Source of the DNA: Symbiodinium natans
Lineage: Eukaryota; Sar; Dinophyceae; Suessiales; Symbiodiniaceae
Length of the DNA: 64,000 nt
NCBI GenBank assembly: GCA_905221605.1
Contig: CAJNDS010000080.1
Span: forward strand, 265,001 to 329,000
Direction: 5' to 3'
The position numbers and the translations under genes were made by a program. The notes under the pieces were generated by a model that ran no database searches, was not told where the DNA came from, and saw nothing but the letters and a program-made list of their open reading frames with translations. Shown here piece by piece: positions 31,592 through 41,751 of the stretch (positions are counted from its first letter, which is position 1; each line of letters opens with the position of its first letter).

Positions 31592-33240
31592 TCAAACGTC
31601 GGGGTGTGGACCATGCGCCTTCGGCGGTGGCTCACCGGGGCTTACCTGATCCCACTGCTGGGCACAGATGCCGACATCCACTTCGGTATAGCTGTAGCCT
31701 TTGCGCTCCAGCCATGCCACTTCTGCCTTCTGCGAGTTCCCTAAGCCCTCTGCGGCAGCCAGGAACTCGAGATCCTCTTGTGGGAGCCATGCGAAGAAGA
31801 GGCGATCCACTTCCCGGGAAAAGGGCGAAGACTTGTCACCACGCTCTCTGCAAGAGAGTCCACCGAGACCCGCTTGCAGCGCTGCCTGAAAGCACTGGGA
31901 CTCTTCAAACTCATCCCTTCGGCCATTGATCCTCTCGCGCCGCAGGTGTTCTTCACCCGCAGTTGCGAAGCTTTGTACCTTCCCCTTGCCTGTTGCTCCC
32001 TCGAAGAAATAGACCTGGAGCTCCACCTGCCCTTGCACCGCCTGCTCGATGTTCTTCATCCAGCGGCTCCACCAGTGACAGCCCCAAGGTTTTGGCTCAC
32101 CAGAGATGTGAGAGCACCAGCAATCCGCCTCTTTCAAGTCTTCAGAGACCTCACTCGGAGGGATCTTGTCGTGCCAAAATGCCTGGTGCCCTCTGGAAGG
32201 AAGACGACTGCTGCGCTGAGATCTCCGGCCCGACTCAGCTCAACGAGCGTCTCCCAAGCCTCCTCATACTTGCCTGGCCAGGAGCAGACGCATGGGCGGC
32301 CTGCACCTGGCAGGACCCCGCCTTTGAAAACGATGCTGCGCCGCAGCACGTGCTTGCGTGCATCATCAACTGCTACTTTCATCGAGTTGGCGAACATGGC
32401 TCCCCTAGCTCTAGCCTTTCTGTTGAAGATGCCGCTGCAACAGAGGGTTAAAGGCCACAGGATAAAGGCGGTCCACCAGTGTCCCATCAAACTGTTGCGC
32501 ACGGTCATGAACACAAGAGCCACGAGCCCCAAAGCCCATGCGATCCTCACAAAAGTGCTGTACAAACAGCCATAGCTTTCCCAGAAAAAATCTGCGGCAG
32601 AGCGCCTCACTCCCATTACAGCGCACATGCAGCTCACGTAAATGCACGGGGGGAGCACAGCAGCACTCAGCAAGCCGGCTGCCAGGCCATCACCCGGCTG
32701 GATGGAAGCGCACAGCAGCACCAGGACAATGGCCAAAGCCACAGTAAGCCCAAAACGGACGCAAAGCTCTGTTAACGAATAGTTAATGCGTTTGCCCTGT
32801 ATTCGGTGGAAAGCCTCCTGCTGCGTCATGTCATCGCGACGCTGGTCTCTGACCTTCCGTCGCACAGCCTCGCGCTCTGCTCCCTGCTGCTCCAAGCGAT
32901 CCCTCTCTAAAGCCTCTCGTCCAAAAGGCCCGAAATCCCGGGAAGCCTGAAGCCCGACGCCACGCCCACAGCACCACCAGCATCCCTCACGAACTGCCCG
33001 GAGCTCCGCATGGCCCACCACGCCCAGAGCCTCTCTGAGTCGGACGCTCACCTTGGCGAACTCGACCGCCTCGACCTCCAGACTGCGGCCGGGATAGACG
33101 ACCTGCCAGACCTCCGGGTGGCCCATGGAAACTTCCAGCTTCACCTCGATAGGAGCTTGCAGATCGTTGGTCACCGAGGCCTTAAGAAAGCCCTTGGCGC
33201 AAGCCTTGGAAGCTTCAGGTCCTGCAGGTGACTGAGCCAT
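31592..33240 (-). CDS. Four-helix membrane protein, 3' part in a shifted frame; family not recognised
   Basis: The first ATG is at 33240-33238; the frame is closed upstream by TGA at 33315-33313, so an earlier exon is possible. It runs 368 codons to TGA at 32136-32134. Residues 1-80 are soluble; CWWCC lies at 87-91; 105-136 is highly charged and probably helical. Hydrophobic segments at about 163-180, 187-210, 228-246 and 255-272 suggest four membrane helices, with the C-terminal domain on one face. The protein then continues in a different frame (about 175 residues, from near 32180 down to about 31646) with W/C/H-rich stretches such as ADCWCSHISGEPKPWGCHWW and a tail EFLAAAEGLGNSQKAEVAWL. 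The style is that of large uncharacterised protein families I associate with dinoflagellates, but I cannot name it. The long open frame, membrane pattern and splice signals make it the best gene here. It may be a pseudogene or carry one sequencing indel. Confidence 0.75.
31640..31648 (-). promoter_or_regulatory. Candidate splice donor CAG|GTAAGC near the gene's 3' end
   Basis: The minus strand reads GATCAG|GTAAGCCCC just after the codons for CAQQWDQ. This is a near-perfect donor. The frame stays open 17 more codons to TGA at 31594-31592, but that tail is low in protein character. If the donor is real, the last exons are missing, because a CCCTAAA block begins within 20 bp of the stop. Confidence 0.55.
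32176..32273 (-). other. Frame change inside the gene: 1-base indel or 77-nt intron
   Basis: Reading in the first frame is protein-like up to FLPEGTRHFG and then hits a stop; the next frame is protein-like from HDKIPPSEVSEDLKEADCWC onward. One lost base, for example a C in GGCCAC reduced to GGCAC, would account for the switch. The rival is a GT-AG intron from 32269 to 32193 (donor GTATGAGG, acceptor TTCCTTCCAG, phase 2), which also restores the frame but removes about 26 plausible residues. I favour the indel because the removed stretch itself looks coding. Confidence 0.6.
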
Positions 33241-33499
33241 GGGCACGGGAAGCCAGAAGGGTGCAAAAGCATCCGGGGCTCCCCTTTCAACAGACAAGCT
33301 GCGCGGAACGACTCATCCTTTCATGCATCAGAAGTATCCACAGCCCGAGGAAACCTAATGATTTGTTTTTCTGAATCTTTGGGCGGGGCTTTCGGACACT
33401 GCATGGGACAGAACTTGACAATCTCCCCCTCCCCTCCGCCCCTTCCAGGAAATGCAGCAAGCAATCCTGAATCTGTGCTAGGTCAAAGCATCAGCTGCA

Positions 33500-33648
33500 G
33501 TACCCCTAAACCCTAAACGTATCACCCTAAACCCTGAACCCTTGAACCCTGAACCCTGAACCCTAAACCCTAAACCCTAAACCCTAAACCCTAAACCCTA
33601 AACCCTAAACCCTGAACCCTAAACCCTAAACCCTAAACCCTAAACCAA
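33500..33648. repeat. CCCTAAA array upstream of the gene
   Basis: Regular units with a CCCTGAA run; it lies about 260 bp beyond the gene's ATG. The interval 33316-33499 shows no feature I can name. Confidence 0.9.
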
Positions 33649-33756
33649 AACTCTCCAAACCTGTCAGAGCGTGGGCGCCTCGAACGAGCTCCGATGGCGC
33701 ACGCATGCCTTGCAAAGGGGCTCCAGGATGCCAAGAGCAGGGCTTGGGCCCCATGA
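33649..33756 (+). pseudogene. Exon-like fragment with stop
   Basis: 35 codons with PMAHACLAKGLQDAKSRAWA, to TGA. Confidence 0.45.
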
Positions 33757-33762
33757 GTTCGG

Positions 33763-33915
33763 GTTTAGGGTTTAGGGTTTAGGGTTTAGGGTTTAGGGTT
33801 TAGGGTTTAGGGTTTGGGGTTTGGGGTTTGGGGTTTGGGGTTTGGGGTTCGGGGTTCGGGGTTTGGGGTTTGGGGTTTGGGGTTTGGGGTTTGGGGTTTG
33901 GGGTGTAAGGTTGAG
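33763..33915. repeat. TTTAGGG passing into TTTGGGG
   Basis: Seven standard units followed by about 14 GGGGTTT units. Overlapping frames spelling GFGVWGLGF here are repeat translations. Confidence 0.95.
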
Positions 33916-34713
33916 GGTCGAGGGTCCAGGAGTTTGCGGTTTGCCAATGAGTTCGGGTTTGAAGGCTTTTGGGTTTGTAGGGCTTGTAGGGTCTATGGGG
34001 CTTGTAGAGCTTTTGTTGTAGAGTCTGGAGGGTTTATAGGGTTTTTAAGGTTAAGTCAGGGTTCAGGGTTCAGAGTTCAGGGTTTAGGGTTTGGGCGGGT
34101 GGTTTCAGGCGCGGGAACTCTATGCGTTCCTCGGCACCGGTTTGCTGCAATGGGGCAGGCTTAAGAAGCTCCTGACTCCCAGCTGAGGGATGTCGACCCT
34201 AAACCCTAAACCCTAAACCCTAAACCCTAAACCCTAAACCCTAAACCCTAAACCCTAAATCCTCAACCCAAGCCCTGGAACCTGGGCGCAAAGTAGGTGT
34301 TTCTTCAGGCATAAGCACGACGCTACATATCTTGAGGACCAAACGAATCCCTTGAATTGGGTTTTTTCCCCTTCTCTAAACCCAAACCCAAAACAAGAAT
34401 TGGGATCATAGACTCTGTAGCATATCGGGTTTAGGGTTGAGGAGGATCATATCCCCTACACTATTATAATCCCTATTCGGGTTTTTGGGAATGTGGGTTG
34501 CTTTGAACCAGTCCCCTCGAGGGAAAGAAGACCACATGAGCCCAACCGAGGTTCTTGGGCTTATGTAGAGGGCGTGCTGGGTCTCCATACGGTGTATACG
34601 CGTTATGCAGCCCACAAAGAAAGGGCGGAAAAGCCGGTTTAGGGTTTAGGGTTTAGGGTTTAGGGTTTAGGGTTTAGGGTTTAGGGTTTAGGGTTTAGGG
34701 TTTAGGGTTTAGG

Positions 34714-34822
34714 GTGGCCATCGTGGCGACAGGGGCGGGGGCGCCTTCCACAAATTCTCGAAGTAGGCACCATTCATCGAGAGGAGCCGCATCCTGGGGG
34801 TGGCTTCGGCAAAGGCTTTGAA
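34714..34822 (-). pseudogene. Exon-like fragment
   Basis: About 36 codons with RMRLLSMNGAYFENLWKAPP. TTTAGGG array on the left. Confidence 0.5.
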
Positions 34823-34836
34823 CCCTATGCTACCAA

Positions 34837-34992
34837 TTGGCTTAAGAACCTGCAAAAAATACGAAAAATAAAACGTCTTCCTTGTAAGGAGAATGTGGAG
34901 AATATTGAGAATTATTCTTCCTTATAAGGGCAATATAGGGATTGCTGCTTTTGTGTGTGTGTGTGTGTTTTTTGGGGGGTCTTAAGCAATAG
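34837..34992. mobile_element. MITE-like element, family F, with GT microsatellite
   Basis: Left TTGGCTTAAGAACC, right TTTTTTGGGGGGTCTTAAGC. It holds CTTCCTTATAAGGGCAATAT and a (GT)n run before the right terminus; the interior is duplicated (CTTCCTTGTAAGG, then CTTCCTTATAAGG). Confidence 0.65.
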
Positions 34993-35119
34993 GTGTTATC
35001 AGCCCTAAGGCCCAAACAACAAGCTGCAGGTGCCAACAAATCGACTTCGGGGTCTATAAAGACTAAGTACATACATACCAGGAGATGTATATACATGTCT
35101 ATTGCTCATGCATATGTAT

Positions 35120-35235
35120 GTACGCATGTAGGTATGTGTGTGTGTATGCGTGTATGTAGATCTGTAAATGTCCTGCAATGTAATTTGATGTAATGTATGT
35201 GTGTGTATGGGCGTGTATGAGTGCACGTGTGTATA
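35120..35235. repeat. TG/TATG-rich tract
   Basis: Imperfect GTATGT and GTGTGT repeats, ending shortly before a CCCTAAA array. Confidence 0.8.
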
Positions 35236-35251
35236 CCTAGGTCTGCCATAC

Positions 35252-35353
35252 CCTAAACCCTAAACCCTAAACCCTAAACCCTAAACCCTAAACCCTAAAC
35301 CCTAAACCCTAAACCCTAAACCCTAAACCCTAAACCCTAAACCCTAAACCCTG
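35252..35353. repeat. CCCTAAA array flanked by a short duplication
   Basis: Fourteen perfect units. CCTGCAATGTAAT occurs just after the array (35350) and about 75 bp before it (35172). Confidence 0.9.
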
Positions 35354-35361
35354 CAATGTAA

Positions 35362-35457
35362 TGTAATACAACGTATCCCGAGTTTGTCAAATCACTTCGG
35401 GCTCCCAGTGTTCGGGTTCAGCGTTTGCCCCTTTCCAAGTTCCGGCAGGAACAAGGG
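35362..35457 (+). pseudogene. Exon-like fragment
   Basis: 32 codons with YPEFVKSLRAPSVRVQRLPL. C-strand left, G-strand right. Confidence 0.5.
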
Positions 35458-35761
35458 TTTAGGGTTTAGGGTTAAGGGTTAAGGGTTTAGGGTTTAGGGT
35501 TTAGGGTTGAGAGACAGGGTTGGGGGTTTGGGTTAGAGGCGCGGAAACAAGGCGCAGGCGAATTGGGTGCAAGGCTTTAAGCCCCAGAGGCGTTAAACCC
35601 GCAGTGAACGCCACAAGTCACTGAAGTGCTGAATTAGGCTTTGTAGGGTTTAGGGCTTAGAGCCTAGGAGGGTTTAGGGTGTAGAGCCGGTTTTGGGGCT
35701 TAGAGTTTTTAGGGTTTAGGGTTTAGAGCCTAGAGCCTCGGGGTTAGAGTGCTAAAGGGTG

Positions 35762-35827
35762 CAGATCCCATCCCAGAGACTGGCCCGAAACTTTTTTGAC
35801 CTGGTGAAGAAGGCCCGCGGCCGATGA
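35762..35827 (+). pseudogene. Exon-like fragment with stop
   Basis: Reads QIPSQRLARNFFDLVKKARG, R, TGA; basic C-terminus. Confidence 0.5.
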
Positions 35828-36121
35828 TATATTTGGGTTTAGGGTTTAGGGTTTAGGGTTTAGGGTTTAGGGTTCAGGGGAATCTAAACCCTCTTAGGGC
35901 TCATCCAAATACACTGGCTCAGGGCAGGGCATGGGTCGCATCTCAGACAAAGCCTGAAGTGCCAGGCCGGGGCAGTGGGCTTCGTTCAATTGGTTCCCCT
36001 AGGTTCAGGGTTTAGGGTTTAGGGTTTAGGGTTTAGGGTTTAGGGTTTGGGGTTTGGGGTTTAGGGAGCTCCCCAAGAAAGTGCTTTCAGTGGCCCTACC
36101 CAAAACCCCCTAAACCCTCAT

Positions 36122-36236
36122 TCCCAAATGGCGGTTTCCGAAAATAGGGGTACTCTTTTTGGGATTCCGTTTAAAGGATTATATAGTATGTTGGAGTATA
36201 TAAGGGGTACCCCCTATTTTCGGAAATCCCCAAATC
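36122..36236. mobile_element. MITE-like element, family I, best preserved
   Basis: The right end inverted is GGGGATTTCCGAAAATAGGG; the left is GGCGGTTTCCGAAAATAGGG. About 30-bp inverted repeats. A possible third, diverged copy begins at 14284. Confidence 0.75.
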
Positions 36237-36384
36237 AGTATGAGCCGCGGCGCGCCTTAGCAAGGTCGGGGGGGGGGACTCCTAAGTCAAAGCACGGTTG
36301 ACCCCCTGAAAACCCGAAACCTCAACGCCCTCAAGCAACCCTAAACCCTAAACTCTAAACCCCAAACCCTAAACCCTAAGCCCT

Positions 36385-36472
36385 ACTAAGCCCAGAAACA
36401 TCCGAAAGTCCTCAAACACCCGCCGCAGCGCCGCGGCTGGTTTCAGCATTTGGGTAGCGGTGGGTGTGTTTA
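36385..36472 (-). pseudogene. Exon-like fragment
   Basis: Reads MLKPAAALRRVFEDFRMFLG. C-strand left, G-strand right. Confidence 0.5.
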
Positions 36473-36986
36473 GGGTTTAGGGTTTAGGGTTTGGGGTTTG
36501 GGGTTTAGGGTTTAGGGTTTCGGGTTTCAGTTTCGGGTTTCGGGTTTAGCGTTTTAGGGTTGAGTCTGGGCCAAGGTATAGAGTAGGGAACTGGCTCATG
36601 AAGATCAGATGAAGCCACATGTTGAACATCAACACACACAGAGACACATCAAACACAGCATAGCTCTGTAAGCCCTAAACCTGAAACCGCTGGGTGAACT
36701 TTGAAAATTCCCATGGGGTGTAGGGCTTGGGGTTTCGTAGGGTTCAGGGTGTAGGGCTTGGTAGGGTTTAGGGTTGGTTCGGGACCCAACCCTAAATGAT
36801 ATCTGACAAGAGCACCCAAACCCTGAGCACACCTTCTAAACCTAAACCCTAAACCCTAAAAACCCTAAACCCTAAACCCTAAACCCTAAACCCTACACCC
36901 TAAACCCTAAACCCTAAACTTAAACCCTACACCCTAAACCCTAAGCCTAAACCCTAAACCCTAAACCCTAAACCCTAAACCCTAGA

Positions 36987-37080
36987 CTCCAAGCTTCCGG
37001 CAGAAATGATGTGCGCAGTCACAGCTTCTGCATGGTGCTCCTCGAGCGTTCCCAGCTGTTGAAGGTTGGAAGCTTCACAG
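36987..37080 (-). pseudogene. Exon-like fragment
   Basis: Reads NLQQLGTLEEHHAEAVTAHI across the 95-bp spacer. C-strand left, G-strand right. Confidence 0.5.
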
Positions 37081-37144
37081 AATGATCTAGGGTTTAGGGT
37101 TTAGGGTTTAGGGTTTTGGGTTTTGGGCTTTGGTCCTAAACCCT

Positions 37145-37235
37145 ACTATAGGGGCCTTAACAATTAGAATAGGGTCTTGGGGGATTTTGTAGTACAAGTA
37201 TGTACAGGGACCATAAGGAATAATATTAGCATTTT
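37145..37235. mobile_element. MITE-like element, family D, right end missing
   Basis: Starts CTATAGGGGCCTTAACAATT and shares AGAATAGGGTCTTGGGGG and GGGACCATAAGGAATA with the copy at 38341. Confidence 0.6.
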
Positions 37236-37496
37236 TCCTCACGGAGCTCTCTTTGAAGATTTAGGGTCTTTCTGGGCTAAGTAGACTGGCCTTGCGTAGG
37301 TGAGATATGGTCCATTCTCGACGGTACGTGTACCAGCCCTGAGGCCGAAAGGCCCTTATCAGCCCTGAAAAGCCCCGAAAAGCCCTCATGAGCCCACTGC
37401 CTCAACCCTAAACCCTAAACCCTACACCCTATCCCCTAAACCCTAAACCCTAAACCTTGAACCCTAAACCCCAAATACGCCCCAAAACCTCCAAGG

Positions 37497-37590
37497 GCCC
37501 ATCATGTTTCATGAGCCCTGAGAGACAGGGTCGAGCCTTGACCTCGGCATAGGTGGTGAGGATGCTACAAGCCATCCGCAGCCTTCAGCT
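37497..37590 (-). pseudogene. Exon-like fragment
   Basis: Reads MACSILTTYAEVKARPCLSG, with an in-frame stop just upstream that could lie in an intron. Confidence 0.45.
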
Positions 37591-37619
37591 TTTCAGGGTT
37601 TCGGGGTTATATGTGCAGG

Positions 37620-37760
37620 GTTAGGGTTTAGGGTTTAGGGTTTAGGGTTTAGGGTTTAGGGTTTAGGGTTTAGGGTTTAGGGTTTAGGGTTTAGGGTTTA
37701 GGGTATATAAGTTTAGGGTTTAGGGTTCAGGGTTTAGGGCTTAGGGTTTTGGGTTTAGAT
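37620..37760. repeat. TTTAGGG array
   Basis: Eleven or more regular units, then degenerate. Confidence 0.95.
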
Positions 37761-37860
37761 GCTCCGAACATGTAGGTAGGCAGTTCTTGCCATGACCGCA
37801 CCCGAAAAGGGGGGCCAACAGTTTGGGCCTCGGCTTTCAGAGAACTTGCCATGTACTCAC

Positions 37861-37945
37861 CCTCCGAACAGCGGCAAGCCCCCAGGTCGCGAACGCGCCA
37901 GCCAGCAGGAAGGGCTTCGTGATGGGCTCCTCCTGTTGAGCAGGG
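37861..37945 (-). pseudogene. Exon-like fragment followed by a splice donor
   Basis: Reads PITKPFLLAGAFATWGLAAV, then CGGAGG|GTGAGTAC, a canonical donor at 37860, with intron-like sequence beyond. The hydrophobic stretch suggests a membrane segment. Confidence 0.55.
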
Positions 37946-38340
37946 TTTAGGGTTTAGGGTTTAGGGTTTAGGGTTTAGGGTTTAGGGTTTAGGGTTTAGG
38001 GTTTAGGGTTTAGCAAGTGACTCACCGTCTTACGTGATGACTCTCCTGCCATCGATCCCTGTCTCGAACCAATAAAAGGGTTTCTAGTATTCTGGGCTTC
38101 GGGTTGGACAACTTGAAGTCGGGAAAGTCATTTGATGTTCAGGATTTCGATTTGCGAGATAATGCATGAACTGACTCGTCGGTGTTTCATGTGGCTTTCG
38201 CCTCGAATTTACGCCTTTCCTAAGGGATTTCGAGAACTGATGAGAGCAATTGCACCTCTCAGAGAGACAGCAGAGCCTGCAGTTCAGCCCTTGCGCAGGC
38301 AGTGGTCAGACAAGCAGCCGCACTTCCGGCCACAGCTGTA

Positions 38341-38446
38341 CTAGAGGGGCCTGAATCATTAGAACAGGGCTTTGGGGGTTACTATTGGTACAACTACAAG
38401 GGGACCATAAGGGAATGCTACTGGCAATTGTTCCGACCCCTATAGT
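38341..38446. mobile_element. MITE-like element, family D, complete
   Basis: Left CTAGAGGGGCCTGAATCATT; right inverted CTATAGGGGTCGGAACAATT. About 106 bp. Confidence 0.7.
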
Positions 38447-38830
38447 AGCAAGATGTCGCAAGCAATGTAGTGGCAACCGAGCTGCAACAAAAACACTGAG
38501 CTCGGTTGTTTCCTCGTACGCTTGCATGTGCGCGTGTGTGTATGTGTGCATGTTCGAGCATGGATGATGTATTGGAACTGAGGTTAAATTACCAAGGCGA
38601 GATATCCATATGCTTTTGAAACATGTAACCCTGTTATGTTCGACTAGCTTTAAGTTCCTTAACAAGATACTGGTACTGTGCAACCCTGTGTTGGTGACTT
38701 AACTTAACTTCTGTTCCCAAACCAGAACCCTAATACCCTAAACCCTGGCCCTAAACCCTAAACCCTGTAAACCCTGAACCCTAAACCCTAAACCCTAAAC
38801 CCTAAAACCCTAAAACCCTAAACCCTCAAC

Positions 38831-38897
38831 CCCAAGCCCGGTCCTTGATGATGGCCGTGATCAGCTTGGGAAGAAGCGTGGGCCCCTCGAGGATGTC
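38831..38897 (-). pseudogene. Exon-like fragment with possible acceptor
   Basis: Starts after GGATGACAG and reads DILEGPTLLPKLITAIIKDR. Confidence 0.45.
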
Positions 38898-38925
38898 CTG
38901 TCATCCCCATTGACGCCCTTACTTT

Positions 38926-39082
38926 CTAGTTCATGGTTGGGAGAATATCAAAACATGTATTTGGTTCATTCCTTATTGCGTTTAAGCACCCTTGAAAATA
39001 TTAAAAACTGTATTTGCTTTATTCCTTATTGGGTTAAAGTACCCTTAAAAATGTAAAATGTTGCCCAACTATGACAAAGCTT
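38926..39082. mobile_element. MITE-like element, family G, internally duplicated
   Basis: Left CTAGTTCATGGTTGGG, right CCCAACTATGACAAAGC. A middle unit CATTCCTTATTGCGTTTAAG is repeated as TATTCCTTATTGGGTTAAAG. Confidence 0.7.
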
Positions 39083-39379
39083 TGGGTTTTGGGCTCGGGG
39101 TTCCGGGTGTCTAGGGTCCAGGGCTCAGGGCTTGAGGGTGGCATTGAGCTTCAATGCCAGCATATGGGGGCTTAGGAAAAAAGGGGACCCCTTAATATAG
39201 AGACTCCCAAATAGTAGGATTCCCCTGCAATACCCCCCCCCCCCATGATTCGTGACCTCAACAAGTTTCAGAGCAAGGCAAGCGCTATAGCAGGTGACAG
39301 CGTGTCCCTCTCCCATGGTTGGGATGGCTGAACCCTGCACCCATACCTTGACGCCTAAACCATAAACACTACAGAGCAG

Positions 39380-39470
39380 AAAGGGCCAGGAATCAGACAT
39401 GGGCAGCAAGCTCTGCACTCTCCTGAAGAAGGCCGGAAAGATATCCATGCTGGCCGAGGCCACAAAACTC
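39380..39470. pseudogene. Exon-like fragment, strand unclear
   Basis: Minus reads MDIFPAFFRRVQSLLPMSDS; plus reads LLKKAGKISMLAEATKLLLH. Both look like protein, so only a search can decide. Confidence 0.4.
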
Positions 39471-39506
39471 TTACTTCACTATGCACGCACTCATGAGCTA
39501 GGGCAT

Positions 39507-39607
39507 CTAGTTCATGGTTGGGCTAATATTGAAAATTTAAATGTATACTCCTTATTGGGTTTAAGTACCCTTAAGAATGTAAAATGGTACCAACTATGAC
39601 AAAGCTA
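39507..39607. mobile_element. MITE-like element, family G
   Basis: Left CTAGTTCATGGTTGGG, right CCAACTATGACAAAGC; one copy of the middle unit (TCCTTATTGGGTTTAAGTAC). A diverged fragment lies at 9059-9106. Confidence 0.75.
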
Positions 39608-39722
39608 AGGGCATAAGCAGCAAAGCAGCCTGTTCGAAGACGTGGCTGTCGTCGTGAAGGGCCTGAAGCTCTGAAATGGCGAGCCCGCAGTGTTTCGCGA
39701 ACCAAGGCCAGATCTGCGCAAA
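39606..39722 (-). pseudogene. Exon-like fragment, strongly protein-like
   Basis: 39 codons with ISELQALHDDSHVFEQAALL, preceded by CTTAG, a possible acceptor. No telomere block adjoins it; family G lies on its left. Confidence 0.55.
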
Positions 39723-40060
39723 CTAAGGCGCTGATTGTGCTAAGCCCAGAATTCTAAGTACACGTGGGCCTAAACACCTGGAGAACTTCAATAAACACAT
39801 GATATTTTCATTTTGGGTCTTATATGAACAAAAGTTACAAAACAATTCCTCGGGCATTCGGCATGCACGCGCTGCAGGCTTGCATGCAGCAGGGGTCACG
39901 ATGCAACGCAAGGGGGGGGGGGGGGGGGCGGGGGAAGCCTGCTGCGACCCCAAACCCTAAACCCCAAACCCCAAACCCTAAACCCTAAGCCCTAAACCCT
40001 AGGCCTCAAACCCTAAACCCTAAACCCGAAACCCTAAACCCCAAACCCTAACCCCTAAAC

Positions 40061-40162
40061 TTCTTCGTAAGAGCTGCACCAAAAAAGCTCCGAGGACGTC
40101 AAACCTGGGAGCAGAGGAGTTGATGGCATCACGAGCTTTCCTGCTCGGCCCCCGGCACCCGT
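40061..40162 (-). pseudogene. Exon-like fragment
   Basis: Reads DAINSSAPRFDVLGAFLVQL. C-strand left, G-strand right. Confidence 0.5.
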
Positions 40163-40329
40163 GGGGTTTAGGGTTTAGGGTTTAGGGTTTCGGGTTTAGG
40201 GTTTAGGGTTTAGGGTTAGGTTTTAGGGTTTAGGGTTTAGGGCTACTCAAACGAGCCTCAAGAGCTTAGGATTCCGAAGCCAAGGGCGGTTGAGGAAGCG
40301 TCAGGGAGCTGAAATTTGTGACAGAAAGG

Positions 40330-40584
40330 TCATTCTCGTAGGCCCCCCTGCAGCTTCGTAATCATGATCTCGCCATCCGAAGTGATCTTGTCCAGCTCGA
40401 TACTGCAAGCGTGGGCAGGGAATGCGCGACATGCGACATACTGCGACCATGGATACTGCTTGCACATACCACGCGGTAAAAAAAATTAAAAACTCTGACA
40501 GGAGATCAAAACCCACAGTTGGCAGGGCTCCCAAATCGACACTCTTCCTTGACTCGCAGACCCCTCTCAGAATTTCCTGGGCAC
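40330..40584 (-). pseudogene. Gene remnant: two candidate terminal exons and an 91-nt intron
   Basis: The last exon (40402-40330) follows a pyrimidine-rich acceptor CCCACGCTTGCAG and reads IELDKITSDGEIMITKLQGG to a TGA. The exon before it (40584-40494) follows acceptor TTCTCTCCAG and reads AQEILRGVCESRKSVDLGAL. Splicing at the weak donor A|GTTTTT (40493) joins the two in phase through a GAT codon. No family recognised. Further upstream exons may lie before 40800, where the frame also stays open, but this is not resolved. Confidence 0.4.
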
Positions 40585-41656
40585 CTGGAGAGAAGGTAGC
40601 TTTGGGGGCTCTGCAGATGCCCTTGCCAGACTGAACCTCGAACATCTGAGTCCAACAATTCGAAATGGCGTCAGATAACGCAATATACCATTGTAGCATA
40701 AAAGAAGGACAGTGGGGAGTGCGTTGTTCTGGTGCTTGGTACTTGTTCGTGTCACGGTGGGATTTTTGTTGCTGCCATTTTTTGCTCAAAAAAATCAAAC
40801 AACAAGACTAAACAAACATAGAAACAAGTTCCCACGTAAAGGAAGGACCAACAGCTACTGGGACAGCGCCTCGCGCATAAAATTCCTTTGCTTTGAGAAA
40901 CTTAATTTCCCACACGGATATGACATTCTTACGTAGTTTGCGGGAGTTTCTGATGAGCAGCAAGTAGACTTCGTGAAGGACAGCTATTGGGACACTTACG
41001 CGCCCGACAGCTGATATTGTGCTTCCTTACATGCCCTGTGTGTATGTGTGTTCAAAACCTGTGATACAAAACCATATCTGTAAGTGTTCACGTTTATGTT
41101 GTGTCGTTATGTTGCGTGTTGTAGTTTCATGTAGACACAAGCTGAATGTGGGATAAAGTGTCATTGCGAAACACAACAGAAATTTCTTGGGAATGCGCTT
41201 GGTCATTTTGTTAAGTCAGGGAGAGCTTTGAATCTTAGTTCCAGGCAATATGAATCCTACCAACCGTAGGATCCCAGTTACCTAGTTGTTGTCTGTTGTT
41301 GTTAATCTTTTGAGACCAATAACGATGGCGATGAATATGCTGGCATTCTAGTTGCAATCCAATTCAACTCGAACCCCCCATAATGGGGCTTCATCAAAAA
41401 TCTAAGTGGATGCGTTGCTGCGTTCATGTCGATTGGCCTCCGGTCCTTGTTTGAATGCAGTGGTCCTTTTTCCACGCAGATTTTCATTACGAAGACCTCC
41501 ATAAACCCATCTGGACTCCTGCTATTGTCCAGGACCCTTGGACTACAAATTGCAATCGGCTCCTGCCTGAATTCACTTCTGTTGCCAAATTTACTTCAGT
41601 TCACTTTGTATACATATGTTTTGTATGGGTGTTCGATCAAAGCTAGTAACATAAGA

Positions 41657-41751
41657 TCTTAGTTGCTGAGTTCATAAGCCCCCAAAAAAGTGTACACTTT
41701 CAGTTCTACAGGGATTATAGTATCCCAAAAAGCCCACTCAGCTACTAAGAG
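41657..41751. mobile_element. Single inverted-repeat element in the repeat-free island
   Basis: TCTTAGTTGCTGAGT and, inverted on the right, TCTTAGTAGCTGAGT (14 of 15). Confidence 0.65.

Noticed and set aside
31606-32575. Plus-strand frames of 107, 62, 265 and 162 codons
   Set aside because: They lie opposite the minus-strand membrane-protein gene, whose composition, hydrophobic segments and splice signals are more convincing; they are antisense shadows.
33814-34164. Frames spelling GFGVWGLGFGV repeats
   Set aside because: A TTTGGGG array has no stop in these frames; the peptide is the repeat itself.
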